In this document: piece after piece, positions 11,340-21,603 of the stretch
Layout of the letters: every line of letters begins with the position of its first letter
Numbering within the stretch: the first letter of the stretch is position 1
Assembly: GCF_901000735.1 (NCBI RefSeq)
Contig: NC_081551.1
Coordinates: 17,450,545 to 17,514,544, forward strand
Source: Corylus avellana
Lineage: Eukaryota; Streptophyta; Magnoliopsida; Fagales; Betulaceae
DNA length: 64,000 nucleotides
Direction of reading: 5' to 3'
The notes under the pieces: model-generated
Seen by the model: only the letters and a program-made list of their open reading frames with translations
What the model was told of the DNA's origin: nothing
Database searches by the model: none
Translations under genes and position numbers: made by a program

Positions 11340-12900
11340 GATGTAAATTTAATCACTTTTTTTTGGGAAGATAATTCAGATTTCATTTCAATATGGCCAA
11401 AAGAGCAAAAAACAAAAAGCTCTAGGGTCACTATGTAATAAATACAATTAGGGGTTTTCTCTATCCAGATACGATCAATGGAAAATGAAGTTGCTGCCTT
11501 AGCTAAATCGTGCGTCGCTTGATTTGCTTCTCTTCTCACATGACAAATACTCCAGCTTCTGAGAGCTCCAAGAACTTCCTTTGTGTCATCTACAATTTGT
11601 CCAAAAGATCTCCAATTAGTCTCCGACTCCCCTATGGCTTTGACAACAATTAAGGAGTCTCCTTCTAAGATATCTTGAAAACCCAATTCTCCACAAAATT
11701 ATGCTGCCCGTAGAGCTCCCATAGGTTCACCTGTCACTGGTTCTTGCAGTATTTTAAGGAGTCTCCTTCTAAGATATCTTGAAAACCCAATTCTCCACAA
11801 AATTATGCTGCCCGTAGAGCTCCCATAGGTTCACCTGTCACTGGTTCTTGCAGAATTTGTGCTACTTCACTTTTGGCCGCACTAACAAGTCCATTGTGAT
11901 CTCTCACAATGATTCCAAACCCCATCCTTTTATGCTTGGAATCAATGGAGACATCCCAATTAACCTTATACTGTCCAGCAGGTGGTGGTGTCCATTTCTC
12001 CTCTCCCACAGGTGCGTCTTCCATGTTCTCCCCACTATGTCCCTCTGCTGCCCTGAACTATGACAGTAGAGCCTCACCTTCTTGGACTATCCGATTTGGG
12101 TGAAGAAAGTCACCCCAGTGTACAACCGAATTCCTTTTTGGATAGGACGGAAAACAGGTACATATCTTCTTTGCTGCATCGTGATAGCAATCTCTCCAAC
12201 ACATCCAGAAAGCATGTTCCCTCTATATAGGTTTTTTGTAAATTCCCACGACAGGCCCCCCACACGTCCATAGCTGATGGGCATTCCCAAAGGATGTGCA
12301 GCACTGTTTCTCTTGCATTTCCACACAAAATACACTGATCCTCTTTCATTACATCCCTCTTCAAAAGATATCCTTGGTAGGGAGTATGTTTTTGCATGCC
12401 CTCCACAGGAAAACTTTTGAGGAGTTTGGAACTTGCATGCTCCAAAGGAACTTCTACAGATATGTATTCCCTGATTGAGCTGAACCCATTCCAGAGTGCA
12501 TTATTTTCAGCTCCATTTCCAGATGGTATGCACTCCTCACAGCTGAGGGTGAAACTCTCCATATCATCATGTCTGGCTTCCTGTATTTACTCATTGGAAG
12601 ATTGCAAATCAGCTCTATTTCTTCCTCCTAAAAAATTCCACTGATAAGAGCCGGGTTCCATCCCCCCGTACTAGGGTCAATATGCTCGTTAACAGTGGCA
12701 TTTTCATTAAGAATTCGACAGTGTGTTTGTATGCTGTAGGTGGTGGGCTTGGGTACGTATCCACTTATCCTTCCAAATGGGCACATATTTACCATCTCCA
12801 ATACGCTATATTATCCCCTCCTGAAACAAGTCCCTGGTAGCCATTATACTCCTCCATGCAAAGAGGCATGCTCCCCAGTTTTGCTTGTAAAAGTGTCCCC
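11340..12900 (-). pseudogene. L1-type LINE 3' relic: zinc-binding RT region and RNase H
   Basis: On the minus strand, fragments read in LINE order. At 12590-12900 is a decayed region with the WRxSP-like segment that precedes the zinc-binding domain of plant LINE reverse transcriptases. At 12110-12562 is the zinc-binding domain (CILCGNARETVLHILWECP). At 11803-12024 is the start of an RNase H domain (QYKVNWDVSIDSK, then GFGIIVRDHNG). At 11330-11686 is its end (GDSLIVVKAI, then HVRREANQATHDLAKAA). Frameshifts and an internal 104-bp duplication separate the pieces. The endonuclease and RT core are absent, so this is a 5'-truncated, inactive copy. Confidence 0.8.
11651..11858. repeat. Tandem duplication, 2 x 104 bp, inside the LINE RNase H
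   Basis: Both units start taaggagtctccttctaag and run through gggtt-like codons to actggttcttgcag; they are almost identical. The duplication splits the RNase H frame of the LINE relic, because 104 is not a multiple of three. Confidence 0.9.
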
Positions 12901-12939
12901 TGATGATAATATTTTCCTTTTAGAATTTTCCCCACCAAT

Positions 12940-13090
12940 GGACCGTGTCCTCCACCCCTCAAACTTTAATTGTGACAATATCATCTCTAAACTATCAAAA
13001 ATAAAAAATGATCTTAATTTTTTTTAATAAGACAAAAATACTCCAATAAATTCAAAAAAAAAAAAAATTCCACACCCTGATTTTTTAAAT
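12940..13090. repeat. Partial MITE arm related to the 9647 element
   Basis: The segment ctcaaactttaattgtgaca followed by atcatctctaaactatc and an AT-rich tract resembles the arms of the 8013 and 9647 palindromes. I see no matching right arm, so it is truncated. Confidence 0.4.
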
Positions 13091-13284
13091 GACAATATTA
13101 GTTATATACTGGGGAGTATTTGTTTATTTTTATTTGAAAAAAAAAAAAAATTCTTATGTCACGAAATCTATTTTTGTGTTTTGAGTATTTATTAATATTT
13201 TTGTGTTTCAAAGTATGATGGTTTAGAGTGTCCAAGAGTCCCAAGATTGATCGACTGTCAGGCATAATTTTATTTTTATTATTA

Positions 13285-13375
13285 TTTTTTTTATGTCGGG
13301 GAGCCTCTTCAAAGCAAGGCCCTTCAAACTCACCACTGCAGAATAAACCCTGATCTCGTTTGTCGGACATAATTT
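13285..13375 (-). repeat. Truncated SINE, same family as 37024-37283
   Basis: The run ggggagcctcttcaaagcaa followed by ggcccttc and ctgcagaataaaccctg parallels the 3' part of the SINE at 37035-37105 (ggaacctctacaaggcaggg, then ctgcagagtaaaccccg). The tRNA-like part is missing. Confidence 0.5.
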
Positions 13376-13399
13376 TATCGAGACCAAAGGGGTCATGCA

Positions 13400-14626
13400 A
13401 CGACAAAAATGATGGAATTTGAATTTGAAGGCGAAGTGATTGGCCGGTCTTGCTTTTTGAGAGAAAACGTACATTAGTAATCTAATTTTTGTATATATTC
13501 AAGTTTTGTTAATATATTATTCTCATTGGTTGTTAATATAAAAATCAAATTGGTTGCTCAATTAGTAATTTTTTGATCATTTGAATTTAATGTCTATTAT
13601 TAATTAACAACAAATTTATCAAGACTATCTCCTTTTTATATTGAATTAATTTATATCTATTCCTCTTTTATTGAAGTTTTTCTTTCCAAATTTATATTTT
13701 TTGTCAGACATGTTTAAGATTAGAAAAATATAAAGCATGCTTCAAAATCAAGTAATACAGCATCCCTCAAATCATGGTAAAACGATATATATCCTTGGAT
13801 AATATTATTCTACAACTCCAAAAAACATGATTAAGAAACAACAGGCAATTGAAAACACGCCATAGTCGTGAGATGCAACTCAGCCAATAAAGTAGACAAT
13901 ATTATGAAGAACGTGCAAAACATGCTTAAATATTGCAGCAAATTAAGTAATTAGTGAAACAGCTGGTATGATAAAACATGTGAGGATATATGATTGCATG
14001 GCTAGAAGCCTAGAAGCATTACAACCCTTCTGGTTCTTCTTGTATTAATTATAATATATATTTCTATATAAATCAAATAACCTAAATTGTCTACCCCTTT
14101 GAGCCGCCGCCGTGTAGCGAAATAAGATAAGATCTATTTCATGATACAGACCATTTTGAATTTTTAAATGATGTGACAATATAAACGATATTTATAAATT
14201 TTACAACAAAAATGGTGTTTATATTTCATGGGACTCGATTGGTATGTAATGAGGAAGGCGAGATTGCAAGCAATAGAATTGAACCGAAATTCAGTCAATA
14301 TATAGGATTCGGTTTAATTGGTTGTCACCAGGCAGATTTGGATAATGTGAATGCTTTTATATGTACATTATTAATACATGGCTTTGATCGATTCTCTGCA
14401 GATTAGGCAGCTAATTAATTAAGCTTAGGAATTTATATATTTCAGCCTGGAAAATGCTTTTCTTGCTAATTAAAAATATGTAGCATTAAGGGCATTTTTT
14501 AAGCAATGACGGTGGGTATTTTTCATTTTGAATAAATGAATAATTAAAATAAAGTTATCTCTTGAATATTTAATTATATATATAGGTTGCTTTTGCTTGT
14601 TTAATTAATTAATCTATTCAATAATG

Positions 14627-14668
<42 letters not shown>

Positions 14669-15200
14669 CAATTCTTTTACGTTCCTTTCGTTGAGGAAAA
14701 TAAACACATGCATGATATAATTAATTTTAGTCAAAAATCGGGGGCAGAAAAAATAACTAAAGATCATGACGTGGATTCGACTCAGAATAAAAAGCTGTGT
14801 TCTTGTTAATTTAATAATCACACCTTTGATACCAACATGTCTGTTGGTCTGCAAGGTACCGACAGCAATTAAATCTCTAGAAAGGCCAAAGGAACATTCA
14901 ACGATTTTATTATTATTTTATATAAATAAAAGTCTAATAAACGAAAAAAAAAACTGTTTTTTCGGGGTCGAAAAAGAAAAAGAAATAAAAAGAAGAACTA
15001 GTCAGCAAAAAGGGTGTGGCAATCTTGACAGCTGTGACGGACGACGCAACTACGTGTAATAGACATCTATAACTATCCGAAACCAAATAGGAAACGTGCC
15101 CGCAAACCAAAGCTTGGTGTCTGTCTCTATCTCTCTGTTTTCTATATTTTGAAACTTCGCAGAAGCATCATGTAAAAAATGTTCACAGTCACACTGATCT
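13400..15200. other. Intergenic stretch upstream of the glyoxalase-like gene
   Basis: No gene recognised. It contains a long (AT)n microsatellite at about 14628-14664. The small frames around that microsatellite encode only alternating Tyr-Ile and are not genes. Confidence 0.5.
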
Positions 15201-15205
15201 CTTGA

Positions 15206-15215
15206 TTTATATATA
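15206..15215 (+). promoter_or_regulatory. Candidate TATA box of the glyoxalase-like gene
   Basis: TTTATATATA lies about 100 bp before the chosen ATG, a normal distance for a plant core promoter with a short leader. The call rests on motif and position only. Confidence 0.5.
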
Positions 15216-15314
15216 CCAGCATTTCTAGCTCTTCAATCCCATTCATTTAATTTTTTTGTTTCTTTTATCTTGAGAATTGTCGGAAAACTCTTGTTAGTTA
15301 ATTTGTTGAGAAAG

Positions 15315-16092
15315 ATGATGAAAGAAAGCATGGGAAATCCCCTGTGTCTAAAGTCGTTGAATCACATCTCGCTTGTTTGCAGATCGCTGGAGAAATCTCT
15401 TGATTTCTACCGGAATGTTCTTGGTTTCTCTTCCATAAGAAGGCCCGGTTCCTTTGATTTTGATGGTGCATGGTACGCAATTAATTTGTTGAAAATTGAA
15501 TAACACAAAATAATATTCCTTAACAATTTGTTGAATATTAATTATCATTCATTAATTTCCTTTTGGTTTTGATTCTGAATAGGCTATTCAATTACGGAAT
15601 CGGCATACACCTCATCCAATCCGAAAACCCAGAAAACATGCCAAAGATTACCCACATCAATCCCAAAGACAACCACATTTCTTTCCAAGTTTGTCATCTT
15701 TCTCTCTCTGTCTCTCTGTGCATGTGTTTTTTATGTAATTAATGGCTAATTTAAGTTGCATTTGTGGGCAGTGTGAGAGCATGGCAAATGTGGAGAAAAA
15801 GTTGAAGGAGATGAAGATAGAGTACGTGAAGAATAGAGTGGAAGAGGGCGGGATTTACGTGGATCAACTCTTCTTCCACGACCCAGATGGCACGATGATC
15901 GAAATCTGCAACTGCGACAACCTCCCTGTGATTCCTCTATCTGCTGACATCGTCCGATCATGCTCACTTGTCAATTGCATTAATGTCCAGCAGCAACAGC
16001 AGATTCAACAAATGATCGAAATGCCACCGCAGCAACGGTTGACATGCCTACCTTCTGTTCACATAACGGAAGATTATCTTCACTGTGCCTAA
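15315..16092 (+). CDS. Glyoxalase I-like VOC-fold protein, 3 exons
   Basis: Exons are 15315-15472, 15583-15688 and 15772-16092; every intron is GT-AG and the phases join cleanly to give 194 residues. The start is ATG at 15315 (MMKESMGNPLCLKSLNHISL); earlier in-frame codons are not ATG. The protein is one vicinal-oxygen-chelate domain. It has a first-strand metal-ligand motif LNHISLVC, then SLDFYRNVLGF, a middle DNHISFQ and the terminal ligand motif DGTMIEICNCDNLPVI. The tail is Gln-rich. The closest relatives I know are the Arabidopsis GLYI4/GLYI7 group (At1g15380, At1g80160), annotated as lactoylglutathione lyase family. Whether this group detoxifies methylglyoxal with glutathione is not settled by sequence, since single-domain plant members diverge from classical GLYI. 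An AATAAA signal lies at 16277-16282, about 185 nt past the stop. Confidence 0.9.
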
Positions 16093-16299
16093 AACAAACC
16101 TCCACAACTTTTTTTTTTCTTATGTCATTTTGTATGCAGTACCTTTTTGCAGAACAATCGTCGTATATACTCCCAGTGATTTCCCTCCTTCTGTCCGTCT
16201 TCTCTCGTGCAATAAGTTCTGTTTTGCTCACATGAACAGCTCTTAAAACATGTATTGGGAGGTGTAGTTTTGGATGAATAAAAGATTTTATCTTTCTTT

Positions 16300-16348
16300 T
16301 TCTAAAGAGATTGTTAAAAACTCGCTTGATCTGATCATGATCATGATG

Positions 16349-16383
<35 letters not shown>

Positions 16384-16989
16384 AATGGTAATTTTCGTGA
16401 GTGATTCATGATTCAAAGGCCTACATTGTGGCACAGCAATATGTTGAGGTGATCAGTTGCGATAGGGTTGGTTGTGTGATTTGGTCAAAGTTGTGTTCAT
16501 TGCAGCCGACTTGCGTCATTTTCTTTGGCCGATTTCTAGCTGGACTGCCCTCTGCAAAACCTAACTGACTATAGTACAACACCATAGCCCACATTGAACG
16601 AGTTAGCTAACAGTCGCTTGGCTCAAGTCAACACACGTGGATGGCTAGAAAAATGCATATATATACGCATCTACTGCGGAAGAGAAAGAAGATCGTATTT
16701 GTCCTCTTTGAGATGCAATTGTACGTACGATCACTTTGGCAGTTTTATGGTGGGCCATGATTACTCTGTAGACATGCACCAGATATGACTGCTGCATGTG
16801 TTACAGACAATTGTGGTCATATGGTTAATTTGTTTGTCTACTTGTTACGTGTGGATGACAATCATGACATGTTTATTGCTACCAAAACTATGTCAGAGAC
16901 TAATAGATTTTTATCTCAATTAATTGGATGATAAGCTTGAAATGAAGGATTTTGGTGCTTTGAAAACAAGCCTAAGAGTGAAGATTAAA
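16300..16989. other. Intergenic stretch with (AT)n microsatellite
   Basis: It starts with the 3' flank of the glyoxalase-like gene. A palindromic gatcatgatcatgatgatc run leads into an (AT)n array at about 16353-16380. No gene seen. Confidence 0.5.
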
Positions 16990-17060
16990 GAGTATTTGAA
17001 TGCCTTTTTTTGTTTTTGTTTGTTTTTTTTTTTTTTTTTAAATTGAGTATTTGAATGCCT
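16990..17060 (-). mobile_element. Tail-only retroinsertion with 16-bp target duplication
   Basis: gagtatttgaatgcct occurs twice (16990-17005 and 17045-17060), flanking 39 bp that are almost all T. A poly-A tail on the minus strand bounded by a 16-bp direct repeat is what a fully 5'-truncated LINE or SINE insertion leaves behind. Confidence 0.65.
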
Positions 17061-18822
17061 TACTATATATGCAGAAAAAGGCACCAAAGCTACTCATTGA
17101 AAATACTAGGATATTGGTTAAATTGGTATTGGTAGACCCATTCTGGCCAAGTATGTCGGTTAAATCAGTTAATTAACCGATTTTATACCGATATATATTA
17201 ATTTTGACAATTTTAATTAATTCGTTTAATTCGATAAAGTCGATTAATTGTTGGTTGGTTAACTTTTATGGGTCAAATCTCTTTTTGACCAAATGAGTTG
17301 TTTTTGGGCAAAATCTCAAATGAATTTTTTAGGGCTAAACAAGTGTTTATTGGACATGTTTATAGTCACCCGGCCTTTAACATATTTATTATCTTAGATT
17401 ATTACAAATGGTCACTAATATAGATAAAATTAAATGAGACCTGATTAATATTGCTAAGACGCTGCCTTATCATACTTCGGTGGTTACGTTTTCGGCTCGG
17501 TTTAATTGGTTCAATTACCGGCGTCGGCATAAATTTTTATTTCGACTATCGACAGTCGGAAGTTAGTAGGCGGTCGATGGGGGGTTATTATTGATGATCC
17601 ATTTAGTAGATCATTGGTTGTTAAGACTGAAATTAAGAATGAAAGTTAACAACTTTAAGGTTTAGATGCAAAGTTAAGATTTTTAAGACCTTACCATTTA
17701 AGATTATCAAAAGTTCAACATGAATCCAACACACATACAAATTATAACCAATAATATTTTAATTACACAATCTGTAAACTCGACATGAATCTAATACAAA
17801 ATTATGGTGTTAAGATTGAGAGGTTTGACCTGTTTAATTAAATGATTCGGGTTAAGGTTGACTTATATAATCTTACACTCAAATCCAGATAAGATCCAAA
17901 TTTGATACACAAACACGAATTGCCACCTTTATACAAATGGGGCAGATATTGTTTGGACGCAGGCACTGCAACAAAATTCATTGAAAGATTGAACAGGGGC
18001 TTCTCATAATTAATTGCTTCAATTATCGGCAATTGACAGTCTCATTGAAAGGTTTGTTGCTGAGATTTTAGCCTACAAAAATCCTAAAAATGGGGTGAGC
18101 CACTGAGAGCTAGCTCTATCCGAAGCCCATGTACCACATGAACGAACAGTACGTACTTTGTTATTCCAGGGATATCATGATGAGGAACTATAGTACAAAA
18201 TCACCCGTCAATGTCTTCTCTAACAAACATACCAGCGCCAACCCCACTATTTTTGTCACATTTATTTTGAAATGGATCTCACTGCTTGTACGTATCCCCA
18301 TTTCATAATCAATAAAAACTAATTAAGCACACCCCATGCTATTATATGGGGATGCATATATGCATCATCAATAATATAACACCATTGCTCAAATGTAAGC
18401 TCAAAGTACTCATTCAAATTCGAGCATACATTTTGGTCGAAATCCTTGATAGTTGACACAAAAAAAATCAACTACCATAAAAAATGCTACATGTAGCGGC
18501 ATTATTCACGGGAACCATTTTATTTTCTCATACTATTTTTGTTCCACATCTCTTTTATTTCCAAAATTTTCTCCTACTATTTATCTCTCCACATCTCTTT
18601 TTCCATAAAGTTAAAAAAAATATGATCTTTAGGAAAACTACAATCCTTATAAAAAATAAAAATAAATAAAATTTAAATGGTATAGATAAAAAAAAAATAG
18701 ATAATTAGATGTATGGTGTCTTTTAAAACTTATTAGTTAAATTAGATAAATTGGGTCTTGATTAGCCATTTTGCATAAAAATATACATAAACCACTATGA
18801 ATGCTCTTAGAGCATTAAACTA
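17061..18822. other. Intergenic stretch, no gene seen
   Basis: Non-coding AT-rich sequence. Around 17100-17580 the recurring ttaaccga/tcggtta motifs resemble the 'accgat' repeat near 45800-46450. No protein family could be recognised. Confidence 0.5.
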
Positions 18823-18866
18823 GTTTGGTGAGACTGCTAGAAATATTTCTAGCAGTCTCACCAAAC
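18823..18866. repeat. Perfect 44-bp palindrome without a loop
   Basis: gtttggtgagactgctagaa followed by at, then its exact reverse complement (at, then ttctagcagtctcaccaaac). Both 22-base arms match at every position and no spacer lies between them. A looser copy of the motif (cagcagcctcaacaaaa) follows at about 18902, so it is probably the end of a MITE. Confidence 0.9.
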
Positions 18867-18922
18867 TTTTTTTTTAAATCACAAAAAAAAAAAAAACTCC
18901 CCAGCAGCCTCAACAAAATAGT

Positions 18923-19391
18923 GATTTTCGTTTGGTGAATGAAAGTACTCACTCACTCACCAATTGAATAAAAAATAATATAACTTTTTTCTCTTCCTTC
19001 CTATTATTTGAAAAAAGTTATAAAAAGAGTAAAAAAATCTTTGAAAAAAAAATATTTAAATAGAATAGTAAAAGATGATAATAAATAAAATGGTGAAACT
19101 ATTGGGATGCTTTAAAAAGTAGGTAATTAAAATAAAATATAATATAATTTTTAACTATTTTGATGAACAAAATTTAGTGAGGATCGGAAATACTGTTCTT
19201 AGAGGACCAAGAATGTCTTCTATCATTAACTATATATTTTTTAGGAAAATGCTAAATGCTCTTTCAGTGTTCTCCTAATGTTTTCCTATCCATTGATGAG
19301 ACGGCATCGTGATGATAAAAGGTCTGATCTAAGAAGAGTCTTGAAAAAGCATGATAAGATCAACTCACATTGACGTTTCCCTTTGGTACAT
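18923..19391. repeat. Duplicated segment, copy 2 (matches 1-460)
   Basis: Same orientation and order as the start of the window, ending in the same TTGGTACAT motif (19383-19391) next to the same transposon arm. One clear difference is an extra block (gctaaatgctctttcag) near 19252-19268. Confidence 0.8.
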
Positions 19392-19798
19392 GGATTGAGA
19401 TCCCCGGCAATAGTGGAAAAATTGCCCACAAATTTTTTTTGAAATCCTAACCATCCATTTTCATCTAACAGCCACCATTTCGCCACGTGTCCCACTCAAT
19501 ATAAAATAATAAAATATTATTATTNNNNNNNNNNNNNNNNNNNNNNNNNNNNNNNNNNNNNNNNNNNNNNNNNNNNNNNNNNNNNNNNNNNNNNNNNNNN
19601 NNNNNNNNNNNNNNNNNNNNNNNNTTATTTTTTATTATTTGATATTATATTTATTTTTTAAAAAATAATAATATTTTATTATTTTATATTGAGTGAGACA
19701 CGCGACAAAATGGTGACTGTTGGATGAAAATTGATGGTTAGAATTTCAAAAAAAAAATTGGTAGGCAATTTTTTAACTATTGCCGAGGATGTCAATCC
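19392..19798. mobile_element. Mutator-like long-TIR element interrupted by gap 2
   Basis: The left arm (19392-19524) starts GGATTGAGATCCCCGGCAAT. The right arm (19625-19798) ends with the inverse, attgccgaggatgtcaatcc. The arms pair over most of their length, for example cagccaccatttcgcc with the gacaaaatggtgactg block. A 9-bp duplication TTGGTACAT flanks both ends (19383-19391 and 19799-19807), the target size expected of Mutator-like elements. The centre is lost in the gap, so whether it carries cargo or a transposase is unknown. Confidence 0.75.
19525..19624. other. Assembly gap 2 (100 N)
   Basis: Exactly 100 N, placed at the centre of an inverted repeat. A long palindrome is a plausible reason for the assembly break. 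Confidence 0.99.
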
Positions 19799-20407
19799 TT
19801 GGTACATGCATCTATGGTACTCCATGATATGACTTGCCCAATACTTGTAAATGACCGTACATATATATGGAATTTTTTTCTAATTTTAATTTTTTTAAGG
19901 CCATACAGATATGGATCCTTGCTGCAGACAACATGGCCCCCAAGTCATTAAAAAATTACCCTAAGATTGACATGTTGATCAAGCTAGCTTCAAGGTGGTG
20001 CCAAACATATACGTACTAATATAATGCTGAAAGCCTTACAATATATATAGAGAGAGAGAGAAAATGACATGAAAATATTGGAAAGATTATAGTGAAATAG
20101 GAGAAAAAAGAGAAAAAAAAATTTGGTTGGTTCGGTGTTTAAACACTTACATTTACTACTAAAAAAGAATCTAAATGACTACATTATATTCTTATTGACT
20201 TGAATGTTTTCGCCTTATTTGAATACAAATAACCCCATTTTAAAGGGAATTAATGTAGGTGGAGTAGTGGAGCAACATGGGCCCAAGTCATTAAAAAATT
20301 ACCCTAGTCATTAGAAAGATTGCACATGCTGAAGTTACTTCAAGGTGGTGCTAAACATATATAATGCTGAAATACTTTTATTGAACAGAATTAGTAAAAG
20401 AAAATTG

Positions 20408-20570
20408 AGACTTTCACTCTCATTCTTTCAAATACACATTCACTTATGTGGCACTAAAAAATCACAATTAAATCTTAGATGAATCATTATTGAATTGTAT
20501 ATCTAATTGTGATTTTTAGTGCCACGTTAGGCAATGTGTACTTGAAAGTATAAGAGTGAGAGTGTGTGTA
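20408..20570. mobile_element. Small palindromic MITE
   Basis: The arm with actttcactctcattctttc and cacttatgtggcactaaaaa is the inverse of tttttagtgccacgttaggc followed by cttgaaagtataagagtgag. The centre is about 40 bp. Non-coding. Confidence 0.7.
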
Positions 20571-20711
20571 GTATTTCTCAAACAAATTTGTACTGTATAG
20601 TATCTATGAGGGCAACATAAAATGGTAAATGTAGAAAATTGAAAAAAATTATAGGGAAAGCCAAGACTCAAGAGTAAAAGAGATAAGAAATTCTGGGTAA
20701 TTTGTATTAGA

Positions 20712-20995
20712 TGTTAAAGTAATGGAGTAATGGTTAAGTGATTGAATTTACATATTCCTATCAGCTTAAGTTTTTAGGGAAACTGGTGGTTTAACATGGT
20801 ATTAAAGCTAAAGGTTATGAGTTCGAATCTTAACTCCGTCAAATCACTTCCATTTAAATAAAATATTCTACATGTTGGGCCGCACCGCACCTATTAAAAT
20901 GGAGTTTGAACCCACACGTGAGAGAGAGTGTTAAAGTAATGGAGTAATGATTAAGTAATTAAATTTAAACTTTTAGAAAAACTGGTAGTTAGCTC
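20712..20995 (+). mobile_element. TRIM relic with 85-bp LTR
   Basis: The first LTR (20712-20796) begins TGTTAAAG and ends TTTAACA. It is followed directly by TGGTATTAAAGCT, a decayed form of the Met-tRNA primer site TGGTATCAGAGCT. About 130 bp later a purine tract (gtgagagagag) precedes a second copy starting TGTTAAAG at 20929. The second LTR lacks an internal block of about 20 bp and its end is eroded. No coding region. This is an old copy, unlike the 4467 element. Confidence 0.7.
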
Positions 20996-21603
20996 AAAGA
21001 ACTAAATTGTGCTCTCATTGACCTAGATATTTTAAAAAATCAATAAGTAATAACATGTTCAGAGAATAACATGCACTGCAAAACCTATACAAAGTTTTCA
21101 GCGAATTTCACCATAATTCATCTCATTTTTGTATGTTTTTATCACAAATAATTGGTTGGCAAAGCATTTTCTCCTAGTCAATTCTCCCTGTCGCCTGTAC
21201 TGTTGGTTCGAAAACGAGGACTATGATAATGATAAAATGATCCTATCTTTAGTTTGGTACCACAGAAAATTGACGGTGGATGGTAGGAGACATCCTTGTG
21301 TGCTGGCTGTCCTGAAACAAACCATTGCAGACAAATATGCCCCCAAACCCTAATCACAAGAACAATTATTTGAAGCAACAACCAAATATATCAAATCTGT
21401 CACTACCAATGACCACCTTTTATTTTCCATGGCCATCGCCAATTACACATGCTTCCTTTCTTTTCTTTATCTTTTCCACTTCCTAATCAACATTAATTTA
21501 ATGGGTCTTCCTTGTGCTCATGATTCCAAACATATTATATATATATATTGTACCTTATAACTAATTGAATTGAACCTATAGGCAGCCACTTGAAGAGCAA
21601 GCA

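Noticed and set aside
14618..14854. Frames encoding Tyr-Ile repeats
   Set aside because: They are translations of an (AT)n microsatellite.
21129..21381. Short overlapping frames just upstream of the LC8 gene
   Set aside because: No family resemblance and an irregular composition. They lie in the probable promoter region.
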